This document shows, piece after piece, positions 33,592-42,018 of a DNA stretch of 47,159 nt. The position numbers and the translations under genes were made by a program. Under the pieces are notes generated by a model. That model worked only from the letters and a program-made list of their open reading frames with translations, was not told the DNA's origin and ran no database searches. The stretch is from Ruminococcus_C sp963590855 (GTDB lineage: Bacteria > Bacillota > Clostridia > Oscillospirales > Ruminococcaceae): contig CAVAQT010000019.1 of the NCBI GenBank assembly GCA_963590855.1, positions 1 to 47,159 of the forward strand, given 5' to 3'. Within the stretch, counting starts at the first letter, position 1. Each line of letters opens with the position of its first letter.

Positions 33592-33620
33592 CTGCCCTCT
33601 TTTGAAAATCAGCTTTCGTT

Positions 33621-33649
33621 ATTATAACATATTCCGCGGAAAATGTCCA
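33621..33649 (-). promoter_or_regulatory. Promoter of the Cache gene
   Basis: Minus strand TGGACA (33649..33644), 17 bases, TATAAT (33626..33621). Confidence 0.75.
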
Positions 33650-33670
33650 GTGTTTCCACCGAATTTTCAT

Positions 33671-33705
33671 AAAAAACAGGACATAGGAATGCTCCCCTGT
33701 CCTGT
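33671..33705 (-). terminator. Terminator of agcS
   Basis: ACAGGAC (33676-33682) and GTCCTGT (33699-33705), with partial inner pairing, run into TTTTTT on the minus strand. Confidence 0.75.
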
Positions 33706-33727
33706 AAGTGATTTCTGTTTTGAGCAG

Positions 33728-35146
33728 TTACCGCAGCTGATGCCGCTTTTCAGCAAAATACTGCTTGGTATCCATTGCCACAACGCCAGACAGGGCAATC
33801 AGGGCAATGACGTTCGGGAATGCCATCAGACCGTTGAATACATCCGCAGTATCCCATACAGCTTCTACGGTCAGGTACGGCCCGATAAATACTGCCACGA
33901 TATACAGCCAGCGATATGCCAGTGTCAATGTATGGCTTGCCTTACCGCGCAGATAGGTCAGACAGCGCTCGGAATAATAACTCCAGCCCAGGATGGTAGT
34001 AAATGCAAAGAAAATCAGGCAGAGCATCAGGATGCAGGAAGAAACCTGTGCCGGAAACGGCAGACCATGCTGGAATGCAGCGTCTGTGATCTGTACGCCC
34101 TGGAGATCCGGGTTCTGCCATGCGCCGGAAATCACAATCGAAAGACCGGTCATAGTGCAAATTACAATGGTGTCAATGAAAGTACCAGTCATGGTTACCA
34201 GACCCTGGCGAACCGGTTCCTTGGTACGGGCTGCGGCTGCAGCGATCGGCGCAGAACCCAAACCAGCTTCGTTGGAGAAGATACCTCTTGCAACGCCTTT
34301 CTGCATTGCAACGATCATTGCCCCCAGTGCACCGCCGGCAACGGCGTCCATACCAAATGCACTCTTTACGATCTCTACAACGGCATGAGGGATTGCAGTC
34401 ACATTGCAAGCCATCATAATCAGACAGAAGAGCACATATGCCACAGCCATAAACGGTACAACTATCTGAGAGATCTGAGAGATACGCTTCAGACCGCCGA
34501 TGACAACCAGTGCAACACAAACTGTGATGATCAGACCCATGATAACCGTTGTCCAGGTATAACTTGTTCCAAACAGCGTAAATGCGATATGCTCGCTCTT
34601 GGCATCAAAGAAATTGTTTGCCGCAGAAGTAATGCCGTTGATCTGGGTGATCGTACCGATACCCAGCAGACCAGCCAATACGCCAAACAGCGCAAACAGC
34701 TTCGCCAGCCACTTCCAGCGAGAGCCCATACCATTTTCAATATAATAAAACGGGCCGCCCAGATAGTGCCCCTCTTTATCTACTGTACGGTATTTGATTG
34801 CGAGAAATCCCTCGGCATACTTGGTTGCCATACCGAACAGCGCTGCAATTTCCATCCAGAACAGTGCGCCGGGGCCGCCGGCTGCAATTGCTGTTGCAAC
34901 GCCGACGATATTACCGGTACCGATCGTTGCAGACAACGCGGTACAAAGTGCGCCAAAGCTGGTAACTTCACCCTCGCCCTCTTCTTCATTCTTTACCATG
35001 AATTTCAGAGCAGTGCCAAGGCGGCGCACCTGCAATCCACGGACACGAATGGTGAGCCAGATGCCGCACAAGAAGATCAGGAGGATCAGCGGAAGTCCCC
35101 ATACCCATGCGTCAATGTTTTTGATGATATTCGTCATCGTTTCCAT
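33728..35146 (-). CDS. agcS: Sodium:alanine/glycine symporter
   Basis: A 472-residue member of the alanine or glycine:cation symporter family, with about 10-11 membrane helices. SATIGTGNIVGVATAIAAGGPGALFWM (72-98, in two parts of the family signature), GGPFYYIENGMG and GIFSNEAGLGSAPIAAAA are family hallmarks. It should import alanine or glycine with Na+. The ATG at 35146 follows AAGGAAG. Monocistronic, with a palindrome inside its promoter. Confidence 0.92.
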   Translation of the reverse strand: METMTNIIKNIDAWVWGLPLILLIFLCGIWLTIRVRGLQVRRLGTALKFMVKNEEEGEGEVTSFGALCTALSATIGTGNIVGVATAIAAGGPGALFWMEIAALFGMATKYAEGFLAIKYRTVDKEGHYLGGPFYYIENGMGSRWKWLAKLFALFGVLAGLLGIGTITQINGITSAANNFFDAKSEHIAFTLFGTSYTWTTVIMGLIITVCVALVVIGGLKRISQISQIVVPFMAVAYVLFCLIMMACNVTAIPHAVVEIVKSAFGMDAVAGGALGAMIVAMQKGVARGIFSNEAGLGSAPIAAAAARTKEPVRQGLVTMTGTFIDTIVICTMTGLSIVISGAWQNPDLQGVQITDAAFQHGLPFPAQVSSCILMLCLIFFAFTTILGWSYYSERCLTYLRGKASHTLTLAYRWLYIVAVFIGPYLTVEAVWDTADVFNGLMAFPNVIALIALSGVVAMDTKQYFAEKRHQLR

Positions 35147-35265
35147 TTGTGTTCACTTCCTTTATTATTTTTCTGCAAAAACAGGAGTATACTGCCGAAT
35201 GGAAAACGCCGGCAAGCTGCGCCACATTTCTGCATATTCCGACATTGTCAGAAAAAAACACTTTT

Positions 35266-35294
35266 ATTATATCATACTTTCGTATGAATTGCAA
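35266..35294 (-). promoter_or_regulatory. agcS promoter containing a palindrome
   Basis: Minus strand TTGCAA (35294..35289), 17 bases, TATAAT (35271..35266). The spacer is almost filled by TCATAC-TTTC-GTATGA (35272-35287), a likely repressor site. About 120 bases of leader follow. Confidence 0.8.
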
Positions 35295-35347
35295 GAAAAA
35301 TTGTGCATAATCCCAAAAAAACTTTTTATCGTAATAGCATGACACAG

Positions 35348-35398
35348 AAAAAAAGCGTTCCGATCCACAGGACAGAAAGATCCTGTAACTCCGAACGC
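35348..35398 (-). terminator. Terminator of the que operon
   Basis: GCGTTC (35355-35360)/GAACGC (35393-35398) and inner ACAGGA (35367-35372)/TCCTGT (35381-35386) stack, followed on the minus strand by seven T. Confidence 0.82.
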
Positions 35399-35428
35399 CA
35401 TTGTTCTTATAATGATTCGATACTTCAA

Positions 35429-35926
35429 TTATCGGTTGTCAACTTTTTCCGGGAACATATCATGATGGGTCAGTCTGTCCCATGCCACCTGCTCCCACTT
35501 TGTTCCCGGTCTGCCGTAGTTGCAGTACGGGTCAATGGAAATGCCGCCGCGAGGCAGGAACTTGCCCCAAACCTCGATGTATGCCGGCTCCATCAGCTTA
35601 ATCAAGTCATTCATGATGATGTTTACACAGTCCTCGTGGAAATCACCATGATTGCGGAAGCTGAACAGATACAGCTTCAACGACTTGCTCTCTACCATAA
35701 TTTCACGCGGCACATAAGAGATGTAAAGTGTTGCAAAATCCGGCTGTCCTGTGATCGGACAAAGGCTCGTAAATTCCGGGCAATTGAACTTGACAAAATA
35801 ATCCCGTCCCGGATGCTTGTTCGGGAATGTTTCCAACACTTCCGGCGCATAATCGCTGGCATACTTGGTGTTCTGATTGCCCAGCAGCGTGATATCTCCG
35901 GTTTCTTCTTTGCTTCTTCCTGCCAT
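35429..35926 (-). CDS. queF: NADPH-dependent 7-cyano-7-deazaguanine reductase
   Basis: A 165-residue QueF that reduces preQ0 to preQ1, the last step before tRNA insertion. FTSLCPITGQPDFATLYISY contains the catalytic Cys and downstream Asp; ESKSLKLYLFSFRNHGDFHE is the substrate- and NADPH-binding segment. Length fits the short, unimodular type. AGGAGG precedes the ATG at 35926, five bases after queC. Last gene of the operon. Confidence 0.94.
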   Translation of the reverse strand: MAGRSKEETGDITLLGNQNTKYASDYAPEVLETFPNKHPGRDYFVKFNCPEFTSLCPITGQPDFATLYISYVPREIMVESKSLKLYLFSFRNHGDFHEDCVNIIMNDLIKLMEPAYIEVWGKFLPRGGISIDPYCNYGRPGTKWEQVAWDRLTHHDMFPEKVDNR

Positions 35927-35931
35927 TTCTG

Positions 35932-36615
35932 TTACCTCCTCAGTGCCGGGTCTTCGATGCCGTTTGCTGCAAAAGCTGCTGCACGGTCGCGGCAAGTACC
36001 GCAGACGCCGCAAGGCTTGTCACCGCCCTCATAGCAGCTCCAGGTCAGTTCATACGGCACGCCTAGTTCCAGTCCTTTTTTCACTACATCCGCCTTCGTC
36101 CAGGTGACAAAAGGCGCTTCGATGTGCAGCTGATTGCCGCTGCCCAGATAGATTGCCTGGCTGATGGCATCATTGAACGCAGTACTGCAATCCGGATAGG
36201 CATTTCCGGCAGCATCATCGCTGTGTGCACCGTAGTAAATGACTTCACAGCCATTGGACAGCGCAATGCTTGCTGCCGCGGACAGAAACAGACCATTTCG
36301 GAACGGCACATAAGTAGAAACAGGACTTCCGTTTGTCTCCTGCAGCTGCTCCGCATAAGTCTCCTTCGGAATTTCCTGGGTCGAATTGTTCAGAAGCGAG
36401 CAGTTGGAATCTGCGAAGATCACAGCCAGGTCTAGCTGCTGCCATCTCACGCCATAGTGCGCCGCAATTTTTCCGGCAGCTTCTACCTCTTTCTGGTGCT
36501 TCTGTCCATAGGAAACCGACAGCGCCAGAACCTGGTCTGCGCCGTATTTATCGACAGCGATTCCGAGACAGGTGGTACTGTCCACACCGCCGCTGAAAAG
36601 AACCAATGCTTTCAT
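35932..36615 (-). CDS. queC: 7-cyano-7-deazaguanine synthase
   Basis: A 227-residue ATP-dependent enzyme converting 7-carboxy-7-deazaguanine to preQ0. LFSGGVDSTTCLGIA (6-20) is the PP-loop. The zinc site is CYEGGDKPCGVCGTC near residues 188-202. Length and order within the operon are normal. Confidence 0.95.
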   Translation of the reverse strand: MKALVLFSGGVDSTTCLGIAVDKYGADQVLALSVSYGQKHQKEVEAAGKIAAHYGVRWQQLDLAVIFADSNCSLLNNSTQEIPKETYAEQLQETNGSPVSTYVPFRNGLFLSAAASIALSNGCEVIYYGAHSDDAAGNAYPDCSTAFNDAISQAIYLGSGNQLHIEAPFVTWTKADVVKKGLELGVPYELTWSCYEGGDKPCGVCGTCRDRAAAFAANGIEDPALRR

Positions 36616-36626
36616 TTTCTATCCTC

Positions 36627-37193
36627 CTAGAGTAGTTCCTGCAAAGCGCGATCCGTTTGAAACGCGCCGCAGAATGTCTTGGTTGTTGTTCGGGATGAAA
36701 CATTCCGGATGCCCCGAGCCGTCATGCAGCTATGGGAACCGGTGATGACCACACCCACATCTGGTGTCCCGGCGGCTTCCATGAGAATTTCCGCAATATC
36801 CTGTCCCAAACGCTCCTGCAGCTGCAACCGCTTGGACGCCATATCGCAGATCCGGGCGATCTTGCTCAGTCCGATGACTCTGCCATGCGGCACATAAGCC
36901 ACATTCACAGACATGTCATACATCAGTGCCATGTGATGTTCACAGTAGCTGAACACGCTGATATCCTTCATGACCACAGGTGCCTGGGATTTTCCTTGAT
37001 CCGGCGCTTCAAATGTTTTCCCGAACATCTCCGCGATCTCATGATTGGAATACTGAATCCCGGCAAAGATCTCCTCATACATTCTCGCCACACGCTGCGG
37101 CGTTTCCCGAAGCCCTTCCCGATCCGGATCTTCTCCGATGGCTTTCAGAATACCGCGAATATGCATTTCTATGGCTTTGGTATCCATTGGCAT
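36627..37193 (-). CDS. folE: GTP cyclohydrolase I
   Basis: A 188-residue FolE producing 7,8-dihydroneopterin triphosphate, the first intermediate of both folate and preQ1 pathways. Metal and active-site motifs are SYCEHHMALMYD and HSCMTARGIR, and RVARMYEEIFAG is the conserved N-terminal helix. The ATG at 37193 follows AAGGAAGG; 37187 is an alternative. Its place between queE and queC indicates service to queuosine synthesis. Confidence 0.94.
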   Translation of the reverse strand: MPMDTKAIEMHIRGILKAIGEDPDREGLRETPQRVARMYEEIFAGIQYSNHEIAEMFGKTFEAPDQGKSQAPVVMKDISVFSYCEHHMALMYDMSVNVAYVPHGRVIGLSKIARICDMASKRLQLQERLGQDIAEILMEAAGTPDVGVVITGSHSCMTARGIRNVSSRTTTKTFCGAFQTDRALQELL

Positions 37194-37204
37194 AACCCTT
37201 CCTT

Positions 37205-37870
37205 CTATACACCGCGTTTCTGCGGATCCCAAATAAATTTATGCAGCTGTAATTGCAGACGTACCTGGTTCAGTGTATGCTGCTTTAAAAACTCCACGAT
37301 TTCCGCCGGTTCGATAGAGCCAAATACCGGGCTGAAAAAGACAGTGCATTTTGCCGGCAGCGCATACTGCCGAATCACTTCCAGTGCACGTTCCAGATCG
37401 GCATGACTGCCCACCACGAACTTTACTGCATCCTGATTCCGAAGCAGCGCGAAATTCTCCGGGCGCATTGCGGCTTCCATGCCGCTTCCCGGAAGCTTGT
37501 AGTCCATGGTAAAACAAGGCCGGAAGGACAAACCAGCAAAAGGCTGCAAAGACACGCTGCCGTTTGTCTCGATCTCGACCCGGTATCCCAGTGCGCCCAG
37601 TGCGGTAATCAGTTCGCCGATTCCTGGCTGGAGCAAAGGTTCTCCGCCGGTCAGCGTCACATTCTGCACGCCGGTCTCCCGCACATAAGAAACCAGTTCT
37701 TCCGTTGTCATCTCCACAGCCGGCGTTTCTGCGGTGTTTGCCCATTTCGTATCACAAAAGCCGCAGTCCAGATTACATCCGCGAAAGCGCAGAAACACTG
37801 CCAGTTCGCCGGCATGTGTTCCTTCCCCGTTAATGCTGACAAATTTCTCAGCAACTGCATACCGATTCAT
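37205..37870 (-). CDS. queE: 7-carboxy-7-deazaguanine synthase (radical SAM)
   Basis: A 221-residue radical SAM enzyme contracting the ring of carboxytetrahydropterin. CNLDCGFCDTKW (32-43) supplies the CX3CX2C cluster ligands and TLTGGEPLLQ the SAM-binding GGE motif; the N-terminal INGEGTHAG is typical of QueE. Three bases separate it from queD. Confidence 0.94.
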   Translation of the reverse strand: MNRYAVAEKFVSINGEGTHAGELAVFLRFRGCNLDCGFCDTKWANTAETPAVEMTTEELVSYVRETGVQNVTLTGGEPLLQPGIGELITALGALGYRVEIETNGSVSLQPFAGLSFRPCFTMDYKLPGSGMEAAMRPENFALLRNQDAVKFVVGSHADLERALEVIRQYALPAKCTVFFSPVFGSIEPAEIVEFLKQHTLNQVRLQLQLHKFIWDPQKRGV

Positions 37871-37873
37871 GAC

Positions 37874-38293
37874 TCACACCTCATAAACCGCACAGTTTTC
37901 CGGTGTTTCATACACGGCTACGCGGCGCACCGGCAGCCCGTCTGCAGTCAGCTTTTCATAAAAGCACTTCGCAAACTGTTCCGCAGTGGGACGAAACGGC
38001 ACCGGGATCAAGCGGAATCCTTCTGCAAGCAGTGCCTCCACTGTTGCGCGCTGCAGCGAACCCTCTTCATAAATCAGTGCATGGTCATAGCTGTCTGCCA
38101 GTTCCCGCAATGCATGCTTAACATCACCGAAATCCAATACCATACCGCGGCAGTTGCCCTCTTCCTGCAAATTTTCCATGCCGACTGTGACTTCGATCTT
38201 CCAGCGGTGTCCGTGAAGGTTGGAACATTTTCCCTGATAACCGGACAGAAAGTGTGCACTGTCAAAGCTGGCGGATGTCTTGAGTTCAAACAT
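37874..38293 (-). CDS. queD: 6-carboxy-5,6,7,8-tetrahydropterin synthase
   Basis: A 139-residue QueD. Zinc ligands are the His of DSAHFL and the pair in LHGHRW; KCSNLHGH gives the catalytic Cys. MVLDFGDVK and YDHALIY are conserved. AGGAGG precedes the ATG at 38293. First gene of the operon, directly behind the riboswitch and its terminator. Confidence 0.94.
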   Translation of the reverse strand: MFELKTSASFDSAHFLSGYQGKCSNLHGHRWKIEVTVGMENLQEEGNCRGMVLDFGDVKHALRELADSYDHALIYEEGSLQRATVEALLAEGFRLIPVPFRPTAEQFAKCFYEKLTADGLPVRRVAVYETPENCAVYEV

Positions 38294-38312
38294 CGTTTTT
38301 CCTCCTATTGAT

Positions 38313-38347
38313 AAAAAAATGCAGCCGTACAAACCATACGACTGCAT
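38313..38347 (-). terminator. Riboswitch-controlled terminator before queD
   Basis: On the minus strand, arms 38347..38336 and 38330..38319 form about 11 pairs and run into TTTTTTT, 20 bases before queD. GGATGC at its base (38349..38344) can pair instead with GCATCC at 38402..38397, an antiterminator that touches the riboswitch tail. Confidence 0.82.
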
Positions 38348-38401
38348 CCAAAATTCATTTCAGAATGGGCAAAGCTGCCCTGTGATCTACTGTTTCGGAT
38401 G

Positions 38402-38444
38402 CCCTGGTTTTGTTTTACGACAGGATGGCGCAAACGAACTGTCG
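38402..38444 (-). promoter_or_regulatory. preQ1-I riboswitch (probable)
   Basis: On the minus strand CGACAG and CTGTCG form a 6-bp stem around a 15-base loop beginning TTC. A tail TAAAACAAAACCAGGG follows, closely resembling the A-rich tail ending in GG of the Thermoanaerobacter preQ1-I aptamer. The tail GG can pair with CC in the loop to give the class I pseudoknot. Ligand binding would hold the tail, block the antiterminator at 38402..38397 and switch the que operon off. Identified by eye, not by covariance search. Confidence 0.75.
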
Positions 38445-38459
38445 ATATCAATCGAAAAC

Positions 38460-38488
38460 AGTATACCACATATTTTTTGAAATGTCAA
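38460..38488 (-). promoter_or_regulatory. que operon promoter
   Basis: Minus strand TTGACA (38488..38483), 17 bases, TATACT (38465..38460). The aptamer begins about 15 bases downstream of the -10. Confidence 0.87.
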
Positions 38489-38516
38489 GTGATTTTTTTA
38501 TTTTTCAGGAATCCGC

Positions 38517-39029
38517 TTATTTTTCCTCCGGTGCAAGATAAGTCGGCGCATTCTTCGGGCTGACACCCTTGACCACACTATGATAGTACAGATATGTCAT
38601 GGGAATGCCGTCCGCTCGATTCAGATCGCAGTCTGTCACCTCGCCAAGGAAAATGGTATGTGTTCCGGCGGTCATGATTTTTACTAGCCGGCAGGTGATC
38701 CAAGCCATTGCCGCATCCGGCACCGGCATACCATCATGTTCTGCGCAGGGAACACCGGCAAATTTGTCTGCATCCCGGCTGGAACGATAACCGAAACCGC
38801 CGATCAATGCCGGGTCGGTATCGGTTGCCAGAATCGACAGCACAAACTTTCCGCTCTGTGCGATCTGATCGTGGGTAGCGTTGTCATGGTTGATGCTCAC
38901 TGCAATCTGTGCCGGTGCAGATGTGATCTGCATGGCGCTGTTTGCCACACAGCCGTATTGTTTGCCGTCGCAGGCAGTTGTCACCAAATATACGCCATAT
39001 GAGAGCTTCTGCAATGCTTTCCGATTCAT
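38517..39029 (-). CDS. Flavin reductase-like FMN-binding protein
   Basis: A 170-residue split-barrel flavoprotein of the flavin reductase/flavoredoxin family. GCVANSAMQITSAPAQIAVSIN (26-47, family FMN-binding segment), DADKFAGVP and YYHSVVKG are typical. It likely reduces or carries FMN in the cytoplasm; in related species such domains are fused to rubredoxin. Its ribosome site CGGAGG sits in the 14-base gap after the GH9 stop, so it shares the cellulase transcript. Partner unknown. Confidence 0.85.
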   Translation of the reverse strand: MNRKALQKLSYGVYLVTTACDGKQYGCVANSAMQITSAPAQIAVSINHDNATHDQIAQSGKFVLSILATDTDPALIGGFGYRSSRDADKFAGVPCAEHDGMPVPDAAMAWITCRLVKIMTAGTHTIFLGEVTDCDLNRADGIPMTYLYYHSVVKGVSPKNAPTYLAPEEK

Positions 39030-39043
39030 TTCAATGCCTCCGA

Positions 39044-41452
39044 TCAGTTGCTGTAAGGCAGTGCGTTGATCATGGATACCAGGAACTTCAACAGCACGAT
39101 CGCATCCTTGCTGTCCACTTCACCGTTGGCATCACAGTCTGCATTCAGACCCTGCTGGTCAGAATCCATCTGTACTGCACCTGCGGCAATTTTGTTCAGC
39201 ATAACTGCATCGGTAATATCCACTCTGCCGTCCAGGTTCACATCGCCGTACAGAACATTTGCCGGAAATTCTCTGGAGGTCGTTGTGGTAGAGGTTTCAC
39301 TGCCGGAAGCTGTTGTAGTTGTCTCGTCAGAATTTGTTGTGACAGACTCGGTTGTCGTTGTGGTGGTTTCCTCGGTGGTAGAGGTGGTAATGATGTCAGT
39401 CGCAACCTCGATCTCTTTGGTAAGTGTGATCGAACCATTGGTTGCAGTCAGCGTCACAGTACCGCCGTCTTTCGCATGCAGTGTGGCATTCAGACCGCTG
39501 CCCTCGACTTCCAGAATGTTCGGGTCGGAAGAAGTCCACTGGAAATCGGGATTACTGCCGGTGTAGGAGATCGATGCACTGAAATCATCGCCTGCCATAA
39601 TGTAGTTCGGGATGTCTGCCCATTCCGCCTTTTCCTCAGAGGGATTTACAGTGATTTCATGGGTAAATATTAGACCGTTATCGTTGGCAGTCAATGTGAC
39701 CTTGCCCGCTTTCTTTGCAGAAATTTTCGCATAGGTACAGAAGTCGCCTTCCTTACCGGTTTCTGTCACTTCCAGGATCTCCGGATCAGAAGAAGTCCAT
39801 GTGCAGGAAACACCGCTTAAGCCAAGGAAATGTATGATTGTTGCCTTTGCCTCTTCTCCAACGGTCATTTCGTCCGGAACTTCTCCCCAGACTACTTCCT
39901 GTATCGCTGTGGATGTATCTGTCGTTGTAGTGGTCTCTGTAGTTCCTTCGGTAGTAGTCGTCTGCTCCGTGGTGGTAGTGCCCGGCTGCGGTGTTTCACC
40001 GTTTGCCACAGCAACTTCAGATGCATAGACAGTCACTTCCGGGCCGATCTCAGCTACAACAGAGCCTGTGCCATAAGCTGCATACAGACCAGCTGCCGCA
40101 CCTACCAGACCAACCTGATAATCCAGTGCCACTTCGTTGGAAGTTGCGTCCTTTGCCGTCTTTTGATAGGTTGTAAAGTCGCTGCTGGTCGGGCCGCCGC
40201 AAAGTGCACCGTACAGCACATGACCGCCGGTAGATGCATAATCGCCGTCCCAGCTGTTGTACTCGTGCCAGTCAGAGCTGTTGGTCAGGTTGGAAGCGGC
40301 ACGGTGGTGCGGAGAAGTGGCAGAAACATCATTCCAGCCAACGACCAGGCAGATGTTTGCATTATTGTCGCCCAGGATATAGTTCATCTGCTTCTGTGCC
40401 CATTCGCTGTAATCCTTGCCGGATTCGTCCTTGTGATGAGAAACGACCAGTGCACAGGTCTGCATCAGTGTGTTGTGTCTCGCACTGCCCCAGCTGTTCA
40501 TAACATAATACTGATTCTGATTTGCATTTACAATGCCGTCGATATAGCTGGTTGCATAACTCCAGTTTCCGGTAATTTCTGCGTTGATGATCGCAGCACC
40601 GAGAGAAGCGTTTGCGTAGCAATAGTCCTTTGTCCAGTCATTTGTGCTGCTGGTGTACTTACTATTCTCTGTCAAATAGGAGTCTTCCTTGGTTGCCAGA
40701 TACATCCAGCCTGCTGCCCAGGAGATATCATCCTGCACATCCTTATCCGAATAAGTGCTCTGATCGTAGGTCATCTTCCGATACTTCGCAGCAAAATTAT
40801 AGAGTGCTGTCGCATAGGTCAGATCTTCCTGTCTGCCGGAGATGATGTAGTTCTGTGCCAGTGCCGCAGCATACTGTGCCGCAACATTGCTTGCGCCATC
40901 CTTGACAGAATAGGTCTCACTGCTGTCACGATCCCACATCTTTTCCGGCGCATACCATGTGCTGTGATCCTTTCCGTCATCGCCCATTTCATAGACAAAT
41001 GAGGACACCTCATCGCCGGAAAGTGTTGTAGATGCCTTAAAGAAGTCACAGAATTCATTCATGATCAGCTGGTAATGCTCCATGGTGCCTGTCTCCTGGA
41101 ACTGATCCTGATACTCATAGCACATCCAGCCTAGTGTAGACGCCGTAAATCCGGCAGTCAAGCCACACTTAATGGCATCGCCGGCATCGTGGAAACCGCC
41201 TGCAACAGCATCTCCCGTATGGCATGCGCTTCTCCAGGAGAACGCGGAATTATCTGCCGCGCTGCCGCACATATTGGCATCATAAAAGTACAGCGAATAC
41301 TGCAGCAGTTTTGCATAGTTGTCCAACTGCAAGTCGGGAGTGTCCGCAGTTACTGTCATTCCCGACACTGCCGAAACCGTTCCAGTCACCGCCAAGACAC
41401 CGGCGGACAGCACTGCCGTCATTTTTTTCTTCAAATTTCCTTTCCAGTTCAT
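39044..41452 (-). CDS. Cellulosomal GH9 endoglucanase with Ig-like modules and dockerin
   Basis: An 802-residue secreted enzyme. After a signal peptide (cleavage near 36) the GH9 catalytic domain (about 40-460) has HDAGD (88-92, base D89/D92), SPHHRAAS (380-387) and NEVALDYQ with acid E440. A Thr-rich linker (491-515) leads to two Big-type Ig-like domains (about 520-605 and 606-695) that share TWTSSDPEILEV / QWTSSDPNILEV, then a second Thr/Ser linker and a type I dockerin (734-802) with DVNLDGRVDITD and DCDANGEVDSKD. No CBM3c or N-terminal Ig domain is present. The ATG at 41452 has TTGGAG eight bases upstream; a GTG nine bases earlier sits on that site. Confidence 0.94.
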   Translation of the reverse strand: MNWKGNLKKKMTAVLSAGVLAVTGTVSAVSGMTVTADTPDLQLDNYAKLLQYSLYFYDANMCGSAADNSAFSWRSACHTGDAVAGGFHDAGDAIKCGLTAGFTASTLGWMCYEYQDQFQETGTMEHYQLIMNEFCDFFKASTTLSGDEVSSFVYEMGDDGKDHSTWYAPEKMWDRDSSETYSVKDGASNVAAQYAAALAQNYIISGRQEDLTYATALYNFAAKYRKMTYDQSTYSDKDVQDDISWAAGWMYLATKEDSYLTENSKYTSSTNDWTKDYCYANASLGAAIINAEITGNWSYATSYIDGIVNANQNQYYVMNSWGSARHNTLMQTCALVVSHHKDESGKDYSEWAQKQMNYILGDNNANICLVVGWNDVSATSPHHRAASNLTNSSDWHEYNSWDGDYASTGGHVLYGALCGGPTSSDFTTYQKTAKDATSNEVALDYQVGLVGAAAGLYAAYGTGSVVAEIGPEVTVYASEVAVANGETPQPGTTTTEQTTTTEGTTETTTTTDTSTAIQEVVWGEVPDEMTVGEEAKATIIHFLGLSGVSCTWTSSDPEILEVTETGKEGDFCTYAKISAKKAGKVTLTANDNGLIFTHEITVNPSEEKAEWADIPNYIMAGDDFSASISYTGSNPDFQWTSSDPNILEVEGSGLNATLHAKDGGTVTLTATNGSITLTKEIEVATDIITTSTTEETTTTTTESVTTNSDETTTTASGSETSTTTTSREFPANVLYGDVNLDGRVDITDAVMLNKIAAGAVQMDSDQQGLNADCDANGEVDSKDAIVLLKFLVSMINALPYSN

Positions 41453-41515
41453 CTTTTTCACTCCAATTCTTCATTCCCGGTTCGCGTTGAACCGAATCGT
41501 TTTACGAACACCTTT

Positions 41516-41544
41516 ATCATACCATATTTTCCGGTATATGTCAA
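41516..41544 (-). promoter_or_regulatory. GH9 promoter
   Basis: Minus strand TTGACA (41544..41539), 17 bases, TATGAT (41521..41516). The spacer contains ATACC-N9-GGTAT. A perfect CGGTTC-GCGTT-GAACCG palindrome (41478-41494) lies in the short leader. Confidence 0.82.
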
Positions 41545-41613
41545 GAAAAATAATACAATTCACTGAAACTTTTATGCAGTTTGACGAACCACAGCTTTCA
41601 TGTATTGCACAAT

Positions 41614-41655
41614 GCACAAAAAAGACCGGCGCTCTCTTCCAAAACGCCGGTCTTT
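41614..41655 (-). terminator. Terminator of the DUF2325 gene
   Basis: Perfect arms AAAGACCGGCG (41621-41631) and complement (41645-41655) run into TTTTTTGTG on the minus strand. Confidence 0.87.
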
Positions 41656-41711
41656 CGTATGCAAAAGCTTTTTCAGTGCGGTATCTCACGCCCACCGCGG
41701 CTGAAAAGCAC

Positions 41712-42002
41712 TTATGCCTCTGCCACAGCCCGCTGTCCCAGCAGTGCTCGCAGCGCGGAAATGCTGCTGCTCTGCACTCTGGCAATGGGAATGGAATTTT
41801 TCTTTGCTGCCTTTACAGCACCCTGTACCATCTTATGAGACACGGTACGGGTAAACAGGATCATCAGATCCGGAGAGCCGATTTTCTTTTCAATAGGCCC
41901 GGTCTCCTTCGGAAAAACCTTTGCGGTACAGCCGTGTTCCATGCAGACATCTGCATACTGCCGGCTCATGCACTCGTTTCCGCCGATAATTACAACACTC
42001 AT
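41712..42002 (-). CDS. DUF2325 family protein
   Basis: A 96-residue protein matching DUF2325: MSVVIIGGNECMSRQYADVC at the start, PDLMILFTRTVSHKMV in the middle and SIPIARVQSSSISALRALL at the end. The fold is Rossmann-like; the family's biochemical role is not established. GTGAGGTG precedes the ATG at 42002. The gene sits alone behind a long structured leader and a promoter overlapped by a palindrome. Confidence 0.85.
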   Translation of the reverse strand: MSVVIIGGNECMSRQYADVCMEHGCTAKVFPKETGPIEKKIGSPDLMILFTRTVSHKMVQGAVKAAKKNSIPIARVQSSSISALRALLGQRAVAEA

Positions 42003-42018
42003 TTGATTCACCTCACAT

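Noticed and set aside
33518..35287. A long open frame (589 codons) on the plus strand opposite agcS
   Set aside because: It is Cys/His/Gln-rich with no family features and no ribosome site. The minus strand encodes a full AgcS transporter there; the frame is a by-product of its codon use.
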